Assembly (NCBI GenBank): GCA_037178625.1
Contig: CM074142.1
Location: 2,108,001 to 2,172,000 of the forward strand
Reading direction: 5' to 3'
Length of the DNA stretch: 64,000 nt
DNA from: Skeletonema tropicum
Lineage: Eukaryota > Bacillariophyta > Thalassiosirophyceae > Thalassiosirales > Thalassiosiraceae
Positions 10,489-21,804 of this stretch are shown in pieces. The notes below the pieces were generated by a model. That model saw only the letters and a list, made by a program, of their open reading frames with translations. It was not told the DNA's origin and did no database searches. A program made the position numbers and the translations under genes. Every line of letters begins with the position of its first letter. Within the stretch, counting starts at the first letter, position 1.

Positions 10489-11585
10489 TCATTTTAAGTT
10501 CCTTGATTTCAGCTCTTTGATCTCACGCTTCAGCTCTTCCAATTCAACCTTCAACTGTTCATTTTCTTCTTGCAATTGCTTATGTGCTAAACTCTCACTA
10601 CCCAGGTAAGGGGCAATTTGTTTGATGCAATCTGTTCAATCCTGTTGTCCATCTTTAAATTTTTTCAACCGACACAGCTTGCAACATTTGTCTCGGCACC
10701 AATCGCACTTGTAAATATCAACTACATAAGCATCATTGCATTGATAGCAATAGCATTTATGGCAATGCTCACATTTATAGATATCATCGCCTCTTTCAAC
10801 ACAATCCGAGCAGATGTTTCCATCGCATTCATAACAAGGAAGTTCGTAGCAATCATCACAGCTTTTGTTCCCACAATAAGAACAGACAGTCATGTCCATG
10901 CAGTCTGCGCAGTAATCTCGTCTGCAACTGCAACAGTCGGTTATCCTGGTTTTTGTATTATCTCCATCAGTTTCGCAGATGTAGCAGTAGTGTTTCAAAC
11001 ATCCGTAGCAGGTGTGGTTTTGGATTCCATAAGAGTGACAATAAAAAGTTTGAACCCACTCGTTTCCATCAGGAAGTACTTGATTGCATCCCAAGCAGCT
11101 AATTACTTCCCTGTTGCTCAACGTTTGTTTATACCTTAAAACAAAGGCATGGAAGTTAGAGTCGACAGTTCCCTCAAACATGTTCCGCGTCGCCAGAAAT
11201 AAGGAAATCGAAGATATAGCAACGCACAGCCCTCCCTTGCAATTATGCTGTCCAAAATGGGCAGCACTGATCGCACGACAATGATGGCGCTGGATCTAAA
11301 TTTTTATTACCACTGACGAGGCTGAGATCAATCTGCTCGATTACTGTCGATCCATGCAGCGGCTGTAATCCGGCGCCGGTGATATTAACACAATTTCTCA
11401 ACTTCAATCTTTTAACATTATTAACGGCATCAATACACAGCAACACCTTCTCGATATCATCGTCAGTGATCTTCGCTGCCAAGTACCTTTCAATCTCTCC
11501 AAAATCGAGAGTGCCCCATTGATTGCCAACGATGGGCGTGCTCCTCTCATTGGATGTGACATCTAATGCGACAGCGAAGAGCGCC
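10489..11585 (-). pseudogene. F-box-like/zinc-knuckle family member 2, 3' part, split by the 15.4-kb insertion
   Basis: On the minus strand the sequence enters within the F-box-like region (ALFAVALD), passes the LRR-like unit and the Cys-rich half, and ends in the family's coiled coil (ELKREIKELKSRNLK) with a stop at 10489. Three kinds of damage are visible. The first 50 codons are missing and lie instead at 27005-27154, beyond the large insertion. A frameshift lies between 11181 and 11243, after LSCDQ. A TGA near 10636 replaces what should be a Cys codon in the GQQ-x-TDCI motif. Nothing suggests it is expressed as a full protein. Confidence 0.75.
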
Positions 11586-11830
11586 ACCGTTTACTAGATA
11601 GCATTTTTTATTGTGAAACTTTTTTATTCTCAGCACTTTTTATACCGCTGCAGCATCTTTTATTCCTCATTCCGCATCTTTTATAAATTTAGGGATAACT
11701 TTAAATTAGTCAATTATTACACTAGTTATTAAGTTTTTTGAGCACCTTTTATTCCAACAATTTATATTATTGGCAACTTATAATCTTCCACTTGTAACCT
11801 TCCCAGCATCTTTTATTGACTTGCCGAAAC
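11586..11830 (+). repeat. Left TIR and subterminal repeat cluster of the 15.4-kb element
   Basis: After the 27-bp terminal repeat come about seven copies of GCA(C/T)CTTTTTAT or close variants in 230 bp (for example near 11604, 11633, 11652, 11672, 11741 and 11803). Short repeated motifs at element ends are usual transposase-binding sites in plant-type DNA transposons; that role here is inference. Confidence 0.65.
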
Positions 11831-12524
11831 ACTTAAACCATCCCTGCCGCATACCCCCTTCCTACCCCCTTTTGACTTCCGACCATAACTATATATGCCA
11901 ATAATAGTCCGATTCTTATGGTTCAAAGACCAATAACTTTCCATTTAGTGAGTTTAGAACGCCTCTGCAACGTGCCATGGTGGTATTCCGACCATTCCCC
12001 GAGATATTGGGGGTACTAATTCAGTATCGCTGACATCGGCCGGCGGCGGTGCTCGGCCATCACGCATCACACACTAACAAAAAACATCTCCACCATGACG
12101 AATCCGACGGCAAACCATGGTAATATCGGACCGACACCCCCATAATCATAAATTACAACACTCTCTCCAACCCAATTTTTTGTGCAGATTCCGATTCTGT
12201 AAGCGGCGGCGGCCGAATCGAAGTCGTTGTGATGGTATACGGCTCTAACCTACGAAGACATGAAATCCGCACATGCCGGGCAACATCATAATATACTCAT
12301 ATTTAATACAATTCGGTAATTTAATAGCCATGGTGCATGACACACTCCTTCTATATATTATGTTAATGGATATTTATTATCAGTTTTATTAATTACATGC
12401 CAATTTCACGTAATAATGGAGTAGTAGGTCGAATCATCCTCTGTTGTTTTGATGCCATCCGTTAGGAATGGTGTTGTTAGCAGTCGTATAATACCCTGAA
12501 ACCACTGTATAATGCTCACAACAG
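11831..12524. other. Non-coding element interior related to 4.9-5.6 kb
   Basis: No gene was seen. The order of recognisable phrases (ATGACGAATCC then CAAACCAT, the run before CCCAATTTTT, the CCGGGCA phrase) parallels 4900-5640 at moderate divergence, so both descend from the same repeat family. It ends with CAACAG at 12519-12524, the microhomology used at the later duplication joint. Confidence 0.45.
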
Positions 12525-12653
12525 ATGGCTATTGGTGTTGTGTGGTGAAAGGGTCCCCAACTTACAGGGTGAATACACTTAATATCACTTCAAATACTCG
12601 TGTATGTGATGGCATTGGGCTCCTCATTTCCCCCAAAAAAATGCTATTTCCCA
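12525..12653. repeat. 129-bp segment X, first copy
   Basis: This segment is identical in length and apparently in sequence to 17408-17536. Each copy is followed by a version of segment A. The block between the two X copies is the copied material. Confidence 0.8.
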
Positions 12654-13274
12654 ACTAGTCTAATATTGTTGTAGCCGCAATGAAATAGAGATATCTGGCG
12701 CAACCACGTTGATTGTTATATTATAGTCATCACCTCACAGACTTTTGGCACCCTCTCATTTCATTTTCTGTCAGATATATGCATTCTCCTTTTTGATGTA
12801 TTTTGTGGAAATTATCAATTTTCAACTACTGTATTCACCATGCCACTACATGCGCCATAGAACGCCCCGACACACTCTAGAGGGGATCGATCGCCGCTTA
12901 ATAGAATATAGATGGCGTCTGCAAACCAGTTCAGTGGCAGAGCAGCTCCAACTATTCATCTGAAGACCATATTGGAAGTGCATCATCACACCGATGTCAA
13001 AGCGCAATTTTCCGGCACCTCTACTTTGGTGTCATAATAAGTAGCGATGGCGTGGATCGATGTCCACCTGAGGACACCACTTCATAGAAAGGCTATTGGA
13101 GAGAGAGTTGCTGCAGTTGGGCTGTCTAATTTTATGTGTAGCTAGTGTTGTTGATGTCGGCACGTACGGGGTCGAGGTGCGCCATGGTGATCGCTGGTGA
13201 TTTTTTTCATTATCCCCTGGGCATCTTCTGGTTAATGGGCTGTCATTGATGCTGTCTTTTGCTGGTACTCCTTT

Positions 13275-14774
13275 CTAGTCGGCGCGTCATTCGTCGCATG
13301 CGACGATGCGGCATGCGGCGTCGCACGGATAGAAAAGCCGATATCGAACACAAAAAGCGTCATTTTGGATAGAAAAAGGTATTTTTCACCCCAACACCCA
13401 GCCAAATCTTGTTGCGACTCAGAAAATCTGGCATTACTACGCCAATATTGGCCAATAATATGCCGATGCTTTAAGCTGAAAGACTAATAACTTTCTACTC
13501 ATATCGTTTGGAATGCATCTTCAACGTTTGGTGGTGGTGCTCCGTTCAACTGCTGCGATATTTGCTGTAATCACGCACAAACACTAAAAAAATCTTGAAA
13601 AAGTGCATCTGACATGACGAATCCGAAGGCAAACCATAGCATTATCTATCCCATACACCCTCCACAACACTAAGAAGACACTCCCTTACCCAATTTTTCA
13701 CGCTGATTCCAATAATGTAAGCTGCAGCGTCCAATTCAAAGTAGTTTTGATGACAATTGCGGGTGACGCACACACACATGAATGTCTGCACATACCGGGC
13801 ATGTCGTAAGATGCTCATGTTTATGTAACTGAGACAACATAATAGTAGTACATTATTAATAATTCTTTCTATATGCTATGGCGCTTGTTCAGTTTACTCG
13901 GAATCATTATTTATACGCAACATCTACGCCATCATGGAGTTTTAAGTCGATCATTCGGCCTCTCATTTCATGAGACTTTGTAGGAAAGCCACTGATAACA
14001 ATTATAACGTTTGTTCCCAACCACAGCAAAAGGCGCACAATAGATGGCTGTTGATTTAATGAGGCGAAAGGTTCCCAATTGTACATGGAGGAGACGTCAA
14101 TATCATGCCACAACACTCGTGTTGGCGACTGCTGGTGGGCTTCTCATAACCCATTATCACTATCAGTAGTATTCCAGGAAACCGAGAGTTGCAGTAGTCA
14201 CTGTGGTAATATGAAGCAGTCCAGCTTATTAACTTTGATTATCATATAGTAGACAAGACCTCTATGATCCATGGTGTGGTTTCAACATGTTTTGTGTCAG
14301 ATATATACCACTATTGATGGAGATAAATTGTTAATCGACTCCATAGATTTGATATGTTGTATAGGCGTTGCATGAGACCCACACCCGGTTAATTAGCGCA
14401 TATTCCATCCATATATATAATATTGGTCGCCGCTACAAACTTTTTTGCTGTTGAATGGACAGCAACGACGCCTGTGTGCTACTGGCTACATGTGCTCTGC
14501 GGCGGAGGGGGTGAAAATCACCACCGCTACTGTGGTGGTCAAACGTCTCTTTGCGCTGAATATGGCGAGCCGCCGATAGAACCATTGAATTCAGCGTCAA
14601 AAAATGGTCTAGTAACTACATTAGTACTTTGGAATGTCGACATTTAATTGTGTAATGAGGGGAGCAGGATGGGAGGCCTCATGGTGCACAGCTCTTTTTT
14701 GCGTCGCAAAGTGTGAAGTGTGATTTTGGATTTGCGACGAATGGCGCCTTTGCGACGAATGGCGCGCCGACTAG
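13275..14774. mobile_element. 1.5-kb TIR element, uninterrupted copy
   Basis: This is the intact form of the element that is interrupted in the first block. It begins CTAGTCGGCGCG and ends CGCGCCGACTAG, flanked by CTTT on both sides (13271-13274 and 14775-14778). The internal short frames have no recognisable products, so it is probably mobilised by enzymes made elsewhere. Confidence 0.6.
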
Positions 14775-16168
14775 CTTTCATCATCACTCCAATACTACGG
14801 CTTTGGTGCTTACAATTAATCTGAGGTGTCGGGTGACTTACAATTCAGCAGCAGTGGCAACGTGAGTGTTGACAACTGCGCCATCTCTTCGCATGCAAGG
14901 AGTCGGTAATTTTCATTGCTATTTTCATTGCTATCATCGAGTCAAAGAGGCGGCATTCTGTGCATCCACTACGGAACGAATCTGCTGTTGAAATAAGATA
15001 AATAGGGTCTCAAACAAACAATACACGCAACCGCTGGTAGAAGGTATCAATTTGGAACTAGAGTTTTCAATCGTTTGTTGAGAAATACTGCACTGGATGG
15101 AGGGTGTGGCGACATTATCGAAGGAGGTTTGTCAGTTAGAAGAAAAGATAGTCTATTGACGCATCTTTGGTGTAACACGTGTCTTCCTGTCGACCTATTC
15201 AACAATCAACATAATAATAACAATGTAGAACAACATTCATGTAATAAACCTAATTTTAATGGTTGTATTATCATTGTAGACGCAACCCTCACCAAGCACT
15301 TACCTTGTCTTCTATGTTACATGTTGATAATAATATATATGTTACAGGCCGCAGCAGATAATAAAGAGCAAGGTGGCTTTAACCTTGCGTTATCACATAG
15401 ACACTGGACCATATTGATTGTTAACTTAGGAGAATGCAATATTATGTGTACTTGCATAGGTTAATACCATCAATTGAGGTTTCATGCCCACACATGAATC
15501 TGGTCACTATCATAAAAATATGACACCCTCAAGAGACATGGCCTATTAGCAATGCCGAGGCAAATACCATGGCGTTATGACCACCCATATCGGTCATCTA
15601 TATCAATATAAAGCAGGGAGTGCCGCGGGGGGGCTTATGAATCGATTATTGTATTCTCCCTACGACAATATTTGCAGCTTCCACCCAAATAGACCAAAAA
15701 TCGATGCCTACGATGTGGTCGCAAATACGTTTGTTACTAAGAGATTTGGCAAACTTACGAAAAAACCATTGGATTCTGCATCAAAATATGGTCTAGAAAG
15801 AGTATTACCGATGAATTATATCCACAAATAATGTGATATGGACTCTCTGCTCCATTGATGTCGAGGCAGAGGTCTTCGTGAGATGTGGTTTTTCACAAAA
15901 AAAAGAGCGGGAGGAGCGCGCAGGCCAATAGATCAAAAGTGCCAAGCTCCATGCACAATAACCTTAAATTCCGTTCCTTCTCAACCAAAGCCAACACGTC
16001 AGCATTCTCAATCCTGCATGGACAAAATGCCAATCACGCAAAGAAAAAATGTAATGAACCGGGGAGAGAGAGACACACAAACAAGATATGTAAGGCGTGG
16101 CTGGTGGGTCAGCTGTTTCTTTCTTTGTTCTTCATGTTTCTAAATCCTCATAAGTAAATACAAGAACA

Positions 16169-16738
16169 ATGGCAATGGTGACTGGAGACTTGGTAAATGT
16201 AGACTATTGCTGCTATGATGGCAACAGCTTGATAGTTGATTTCCCTCAAGCCCCTAGGAAGAGAGGAGAGCCTCGTTGGCACCATGCTAGAAACACAACA
16301 GATGATACTGATTCTTTGGCCACCATCGAGGCTTCTTCCAAGCCGACGATGAAACGTTCCAAAGTCAGATCTGTCTCATTTTCAGACACAAGAGAGTTGG
16401 CCTTGGTGCCTCCTAAATCTGAGCAAGATCTCGCTTCAGCATGGTATTCAAAGGAAGATCAGAATAACCAAAAAAGGATGGTCCTACGAATGGCAGTCGA
16501 GGTCTCAAGAATACTGAAAACGGGACAGGCTCTTACACCCTTATGCGAGACTGTTGGAATGGACAATTTCATGAGTCTAAGTCTGATTCGTATGTCCAAG
16601 ATTGAAAGGCAGCGACATACTAAGAGCATCATCTTTGCACAAACTCGGTTTGATCCGGCTCTACTATCACGAATCTCAGAGAGAAGTTCTTTAACTTCAC
16701 GGCAACGTGCTCACGAGAGAGCATTGAGTCAATTTTGA
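16169..16738 (+). CDS. Conserved small diatom-type protein with VSFSD...WYSKED motif (copy 2, inside the 15.4-kb element)
   Basis: This 189-residue duplicate of the protein at 7658 has the same start context and the same C-terminus. A 6-bp in-frame deletion removes Glu-Asp after LTP (about residue 124). The frame has stayed open, which for so recent a copy says little about selection. Because it lies inside the large insertion it would be carried along if that element moved. Function is unknown. Confidence 0.6.
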   Translation: MAMVTGDLVNVDYCCYDGNSLIVDFPQAPRKRGEPRWHHARNTTDDTDSLATIEASSKPTMKRSKVRSVSFSDTRELALVPPKSEQDLASAWYSKEDQNNQKRMVLRMAVEVSRILKTGQALTPLCETVGMDNFMSLSLIRMSKIERQRHTKSIIFAQTRFDPALLSRISERSSLTSRQRAHERALSQF

Positions 16739-17226
16739 GCACAACATGTAAATCCAAACAACCATTTCTCTCTTGTATATCAAAATAAGTTTTTTAAGTT
16801 AATCTAAATCACTATCTATCTGACCATACGATACCCTCTTCTACTTCATCTTCCTCCGAGATTCGTCAATGGCAAGGTCTGTCATTATATTTTGACAAAT
16901 GAAATGAGCAAGCCAGGCGGAAGGTCTTGCGTAATTAAAATTTTTAATCGAGAATAGAGAACGCGTACAAGGTAAAATTCTTGAGAACAGAGCACGCAGC
17001 ACGCAGTGCCATGTCGATGTAATTGTGTATGTCATATATCATTACTGTGCAACTGAAAATACCCGGCCTTGTCAATACGTTCGCAATTTTTGCGTCAAAG
17101 GTAGCACGAGAAATGGCGATAAGGTGGCTGTGGGGAGTACTCGATACAAACACAAGATTGTATCAGCTATCCCCGAGTCAGTACGACAACTTTACTCTTG
17201 CCCATGACTTTACAGTGACTAAAATT

Positions 17227-17407
17227 TCAAGTCAAACTTCTTCGACTGTTCCCATGCCTCAATCTATTCAATCTTTTCTTCTCTGCATTTCTGATACATC
17301 CCGGACAACCATCATCTGGAAATCCACATTTGTAGCAATCATCGCAGACATTCCGGAGTTGACATCTTCCATGTTCAAAGTAAATTGTTTTCCGACATCC
17401 GCAACAG
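17227..17407 (-). pseudogene. 3' tail fragment of F-box-like/zinc-knuckle member 1
   Basis: This is the last 60 codons of the gene at 8722-10269, copied with the block and cut off at CAACAG. It lacks any start and joins segment X upstream, so it cannot make the family protein. Confidence 0.75.
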
Positions 17408-18138
17408 ATGGCTATTGGTGTTGTGTGGTGAAAGGGTCCCCAACTTACAGGGTGAATACACTTAATATCACTTCAAATACTCGTGTATGTGATGGCATTG
17501 GGCTCCTCATTTCCCCCAAAAAAATGCTATTTCCCAACTAGTCTAATATTGTTGTAGCCGCAATGAAATAGAGATATCTGGCGCAACCACGTTGATTGTT
17601 ATATTATAGACATCACCTCACCGACTTTTGGCACCATTTCATTTCATTTTCTGTCAAATATATGCATTCTCCTTTTTGATGTATTTTGTGGAAAATATCC
17701 ATTTTCACCCTCTATATTCACCATGCCACTGCATGCTTCAGAGAACGCCTTCACACGCTATCAAAGGGATAGATCGCCGCCTAATAGTATAATGTTGGCG
17801 TCTGCAAACCAGTTCGGTGGCGGAGCAACTCCTACTATTCACCTGAAGACCATGACGGAAGTGCATCATCACACCGATGTCAACATGCCATTTTCCGGCA
17901 CCTCTACTTTGGTGCCATGATATGAAGCGATGGCGTCGGCCGAAAAAGAATCAAGGGTACCACTTCATAGATATGCTATTGGAGAGTGAGTTGCTGCAGT
18001 GGGGCCGTCTAAATTTGTGTTTACGTAGTGTATTATGGTGTCGGCATGTAGTGGGTGGAGGTGCGCCATGGTGATGGACGAAAAAAAAAGAGGCGCGCCG
18101 CGGCAGGGATGGGTTAATCACAGCCAATGAATAAAAGA
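17408..18138. repeat. Segment X second copy plus diverged segment A
   Basis: Segment X (17408-17536) is followed by a version of segment A that differs from the other two at many positions (for example TTCAGAGAACG in place of GCGCCATAGAACG). The divergence indicates this is the original local A, while the copy at 12654 came from the distant block. No gene was seen. Confidence 0.6.
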
Positions 18139-18639
18139 TATCCCTACGGTTTTTTGTGCGTATTTCTATCGCGGTAGGAAATGGCGGGAAGGGCTAAACC
18201 TGGTTAAGAAAGAGTAAATAAGTACGTAATACTAGCTAATGTACGTGTAGACCAGATACCACCAGCAGATCTTGACCATGTCTACCATGGTGTCCACTGC
18301 AATCACGGTGGATTCGCCTTAGCATTTGTGATCGCTAACTATCGCTAACTGTGACATCCCAAAATCTGATGAGAAGCCCATCACAATGTCGATATCTTCC
18401 GTCAACTCGTTACTACTGTCTACTCTATCTATGCCATTATGCCGTTTCAATGCAAAAATGAAGACTTATTTGGCTGCATCATTCTTCGCCTCATATGATT
18501 TGGTACTACTTATCGATTACCTAGGTTCGGCTTCAGCACAAAGAGTAACACCATGTGCCTCAAACATGTGAACACGGAGAGCCACATTAAGTAAGCGCTT
18601 ACTGCAATGAGGACAAGTGCTGACCATCGTATCCTCTTT

Positions 18640-20186
18640 CTATACTTTCACCTGCGCCGTTTCATCAGCATCATTTCCGACTGCGCCATCGCCATTATCT
18701 TCTGCAGATGTAGATGAATCGAATACCATCAGAGGTTGATGGAGAGCAACCTCCCCATTGATGTCTGCGACTAAAGATCCTTCATCGACCTCGACAGTAT
18801 CAATTTGTGTCTCTGCAACAGCGCTATTATTGATTTCGACATCTTCTGCTCTGGGACGTCGGGGAGCATATTTATTAGGACGCTTTGACTCCTCTTTCAA
18901 ACGCAAAATATTAGATTGTATGAATTCAGCACTCTTCAAGTAATACTGAATGAACACCTTCTTCTTGAGTTCCTTCCCGCGAGTAGCGCCCATCTGACGC
19001 ATCAATTGGTTCCAGATTGCATGGGCGCTTTCGATGTTTTGCTCGTCAAAACCGCCAAGAGTTCCCCACATAGTCAGCTGGTCAAGAAGATGGCCAATGA
19101 AGAGGAGATGACTTTTGGGGAATGCAGGAAGTTTTGACTTCCACTCGGCAATCGGTACGTCTGTTACTAATAGCTTGACAATGAGATCTTTGAGCTTCTT
19201 AATGTTCGCTTCAAAGTTTTTAATTGCCTTGTCGGACTGCTTATTGACGGATTTCATTACTCGTTGGATTTTGAACCATAGAGACACAACTTCCTTCATT
19301 CGCAATGTGAAATTACTCAACTCTTCCTTCAGATCTTGTTGTTCGAATCATTTGGATTCAACCCGTCTTTGCGCGATGTCTGCAATCGTTTCTCAAACAA
19401 TTTAACCACATTGTTGGTAAGGTGGCCATCTTGGTCGAATAGTACAGGTGAAGTCCATTTCATCAACATTTGTGCAACTCTCAAATCATTGTCATTCGGG
19501 ATCGAGTTTAATTTTGTCCGAAGCAATTCAACAGCATCATCTGTGAAGTGACCATCCTCGTCAAACATTATAGGCTGAGCATTACGTTGTTGCGTGCCAT
19601 TATTTTGTTGCTTTTGCGCAGTCCTTCTTCGTTGCTTCTTCTTTTGGGGCTGTGTCGCATTGGAATTATTATCCCCTTCTGCTGCTGATGCGTCTTCTTC
19701 AAAGAGCTCATGAAAATCAAAATATGCCTTTCTTTTTGATGCCTCCCGATGTGATTTATTGTTGAGGTCCCACGGCCGTTCGCACATTCGTTTGTCGGCA
19801 CGTTTCTTCTTCTTTATTGCTTCGGTGAGGATTCCGTCTTTGGCTTCACCCAAGACCATCTTGCATTTAGAACATATCACTTTGAGGTGATCAATATTAC
19901 TGGGATCAAGAGGGAAGTTGAAGCATGACACTGCTGTATCGCGACTACGGAATAATTGAGAAGGAGCGGTTAGCTTCATTGGGGCCGAGTTATTGTGACC
20001 TCTCGTTGAACGACGCTGTGGAGCCACCACAGTTGTTGCAGATTCTCTGCCACGTTTTGATGTTTTTGAAGATGATGGAGTAACAAATTGCCCGGATGAA
20101 CCTGACACTGGAGTATACACCCCAGCCGGCGCATTTCGGCGGCTACCGCTATCTCTGTTGTGGCTAGAATTGGGGGTTGTTGCCAT
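18640..20186 (-). pseudogene. Gene of the 2.2-kb element, frameshifted, possible transposase remnant
   Basis: Translation from ATG at 20186 (MATTPNSS) gives a Ser/Thr/Arg-rich start, a single ICSKCK pair at about residue 103, a basic Gln/Asn-rich middle and two copies of an FDxDGHxT(D/N)(D/N)xV motif. The frame stops at 19329. One base out of phase it continues as EQQDLKEELSNF and runs to 18640 with a coiled-coil-like stretch, then LGGFDEQNIESAHAIWNQLM, which resembles the late Glu/His segment of several unclassified DDE transposases. The catalytic core expected in between is not visible. This is probably an internally deleted, non-autonomous copy; a short intron is a less likely explanation. 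Confidence 0.5.
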
Positions 20187-20360
20187 GGTTAGCAAGAATG
20201 AGTGCACAAGATGATGTGGAAATGACGCTTGGCGCAAAAAAAAAACTAGATTCCCCAAAATCCAATAATAGTTCTCATAATGATCTCACGCACAAAAACG
20301 TTAATACCGTTTGTATACACTAGATATTTTAGGGGTGAATGCTTTTGACAACCAACTAGT

Positions 20361-20433
20361 GAGACGGCAACACCCAGCATATTCTAACTCGCAAGAGTCT
20401 GGGGAACACGAATATGTTGGGTGTTGCCGTCTC
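20361..20433. repeat. 24-bp-arm hairpin at the right end of the 2.2-kb element
   Basis: Arms 20361-20384 (GAGACGGCAACACCCA...) and 20410-20433 pair with one mismatch around a 25-nt loop. The hairpin sits about 100 bp inside the right TIR and 170 bp upstream of the element's gene, so it could be a transposase-binding or regulatory structure. Confidence 0.7.
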
Positions 20434-21581
20434 AGGGGTGTTTTATTGGTCGAACTCACTAACTACCCTCTACGTAGGAATTAGGTAAAAGTCGGAGTCA
20501 CACAAATGTCGTCTGCCGCGGTCTCGAATCCACCGTGGCAATAGCAGCCTACGCACAACGCAGAATGCTTCAATATCCAGAACCGATGATCAACGATGTC
20601 AGAAGATATCATGGACTTGCTATTACTATGGTTTCATCGGATAATATGCCCTTGATGGCGTGATATTCCCACTACTTTAGAGTTGAAACGTGCTGGAAGG
20701 AAGATTAATCTTTGCACTATATGCAATTAGGTGCTTAAAATAGTGAACTGCATACATTGCACTGTGCCTTTTTGTATTTGATATAATTCTGGTCGATTCG
20801 ATGGGCAATAATTTTCACATTTATCCCCCACCAGTAGATATCATTCAGTATACACTCCACTGTCCATGATGAAGGGGTACTTCCCACACAGTACTTCCCA
20901 CTCCCCCTCAGTTCGCACTATTTTCGCCACAATCCAATATTTAAACATGAAATAACACTAATCTTCTCCGTGTTTGCAGAAATAATACGCGCATTTGTGA
21001 GTTGCCCTTCTGAAGACGACGTATTGACTCATCATAACAGCGATATTTGTGTCCATTCCACAAGCCCAGAGCATCCATAATACTTTATTGTTCAATTTGG
21101 CTGCCCTCACTATCGTGTGCTGGTCATCTAAATCATTTCATTTGTCGATGATAGATGTTTATTATTGTGGCCGGAAAATAATACCGAGCGGCGATTATCG
21201 AATTCAGCATGAATACAAGCCCAAACCGAAGGAATATTGGCACCGCAACGTTCCCATGTATATGAAGTATCATCGCGTGATGAAGGGGAGACGAGACGGA
21301 CGTTTATGGTTGACGTAACCATCACTACAACTGCTTGACGACGACCGAAAGAGATGATGGCCGGTGCCATGTGATGAGGCCACACCACAACCCCACACAC
21401 ACCACCGCGGCCCAAACCAACGGTCAACATTGATCATATTGGTCCAGTGGATGATCCCGGCGCAAGGGTTAGGCGGTCGACGGCGTCAATGGCATCCATT
21501 AGCGGCACAGCGCTAACCCAGGTCTATACCTGGTAGACTCCTAAACCAGGTCTAGACCCTGGTTAACCTCCCGTAGGGATA

Positions 21582-21804
21582 GTATCGTTAAAAGTAGCAC
21601 GGCACGCTATGATTACGTAATATACAGACTAATCAGTACTACTGCGATAACATCAACTAATAATATAATTAAAAATGGTACATATGGATACAAAACATGG
21701 ATAATGATTGGTGAGAAGTGAGTGATCGTGTAAGAGAATGAGACGTTCCGTGCTACGCGAAACGCTCCCCGTGAATTGTAAGCTTACGCTTGCGATTCAT
21801 AAAG
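21582..21804. other. AT-rich spacer, nothing recognised
   Basis: This spacer lies between the R element and the copia relic. No open frame or repeat of note was seen. Confidence 0.4.

Larger units (their letters stand above)
12654..17407. repeat. Second copy of the 1473-8902 block
   Basis: The block is 4754 bp, against 4766 bp for the first copy once the 2.66-kb transposon and one TA are removed. The 12-bp difference is fully explained by three small deletions (4, 2 and 6 bp), so the copies are very young. It ends abruptly inside the 3' end of the zinc-knuckle gene at CAACAG, where segment X restarts. Confidence 0.85.
18304..20537 (-). mobile_element. 2.2-kb DNA transposon with CACGGTGGATTCG TIRs and GCAAT target duplication
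   Basis: Perfect 13-bp inverted ends CACGGTGGATTCG / CGAATCCACCGTG are flanked by GCAAT on both sides (18299-18303, 20538-20542). The empty site with a single GCAAT is present in the other R copy at about 38088, in reverse complement. The element carries one damaged gene (18640-20186) and a strong hairpin near its right end. The CAC start and 5-bp duplication recall Transib elements, but the protein does not resemble their transposase, so no superfamily is claimed. Confidence 0.75.
18141..21579. mobile_element. TIR element R (nested inside the 15.4-kb element), itself interrupted at 18304-20537
   Basis: The ends TCCCTACGG (18141) and CCGTAGGGA (21579) are inverted and flanked by TA. The interior outside 18304-20537 matches, in reverse orientation, most of 35.2-38.2 kb, including the stretch around the ACCAATATGATCAATGTTGA phrase. 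No protein is supported in the element's own sequence; the 89-aa and 100-aa frames near 21.1-21.4 kb recur only because the repeat recurs. Confidence 0.5.

Noticed and set aside
18304..20537. Assignment of the 2.2-kb element to Transib/RAG
   Set aside because: Only the CAC start and 5-bp duplication fit; the protein shows none of the expected features.
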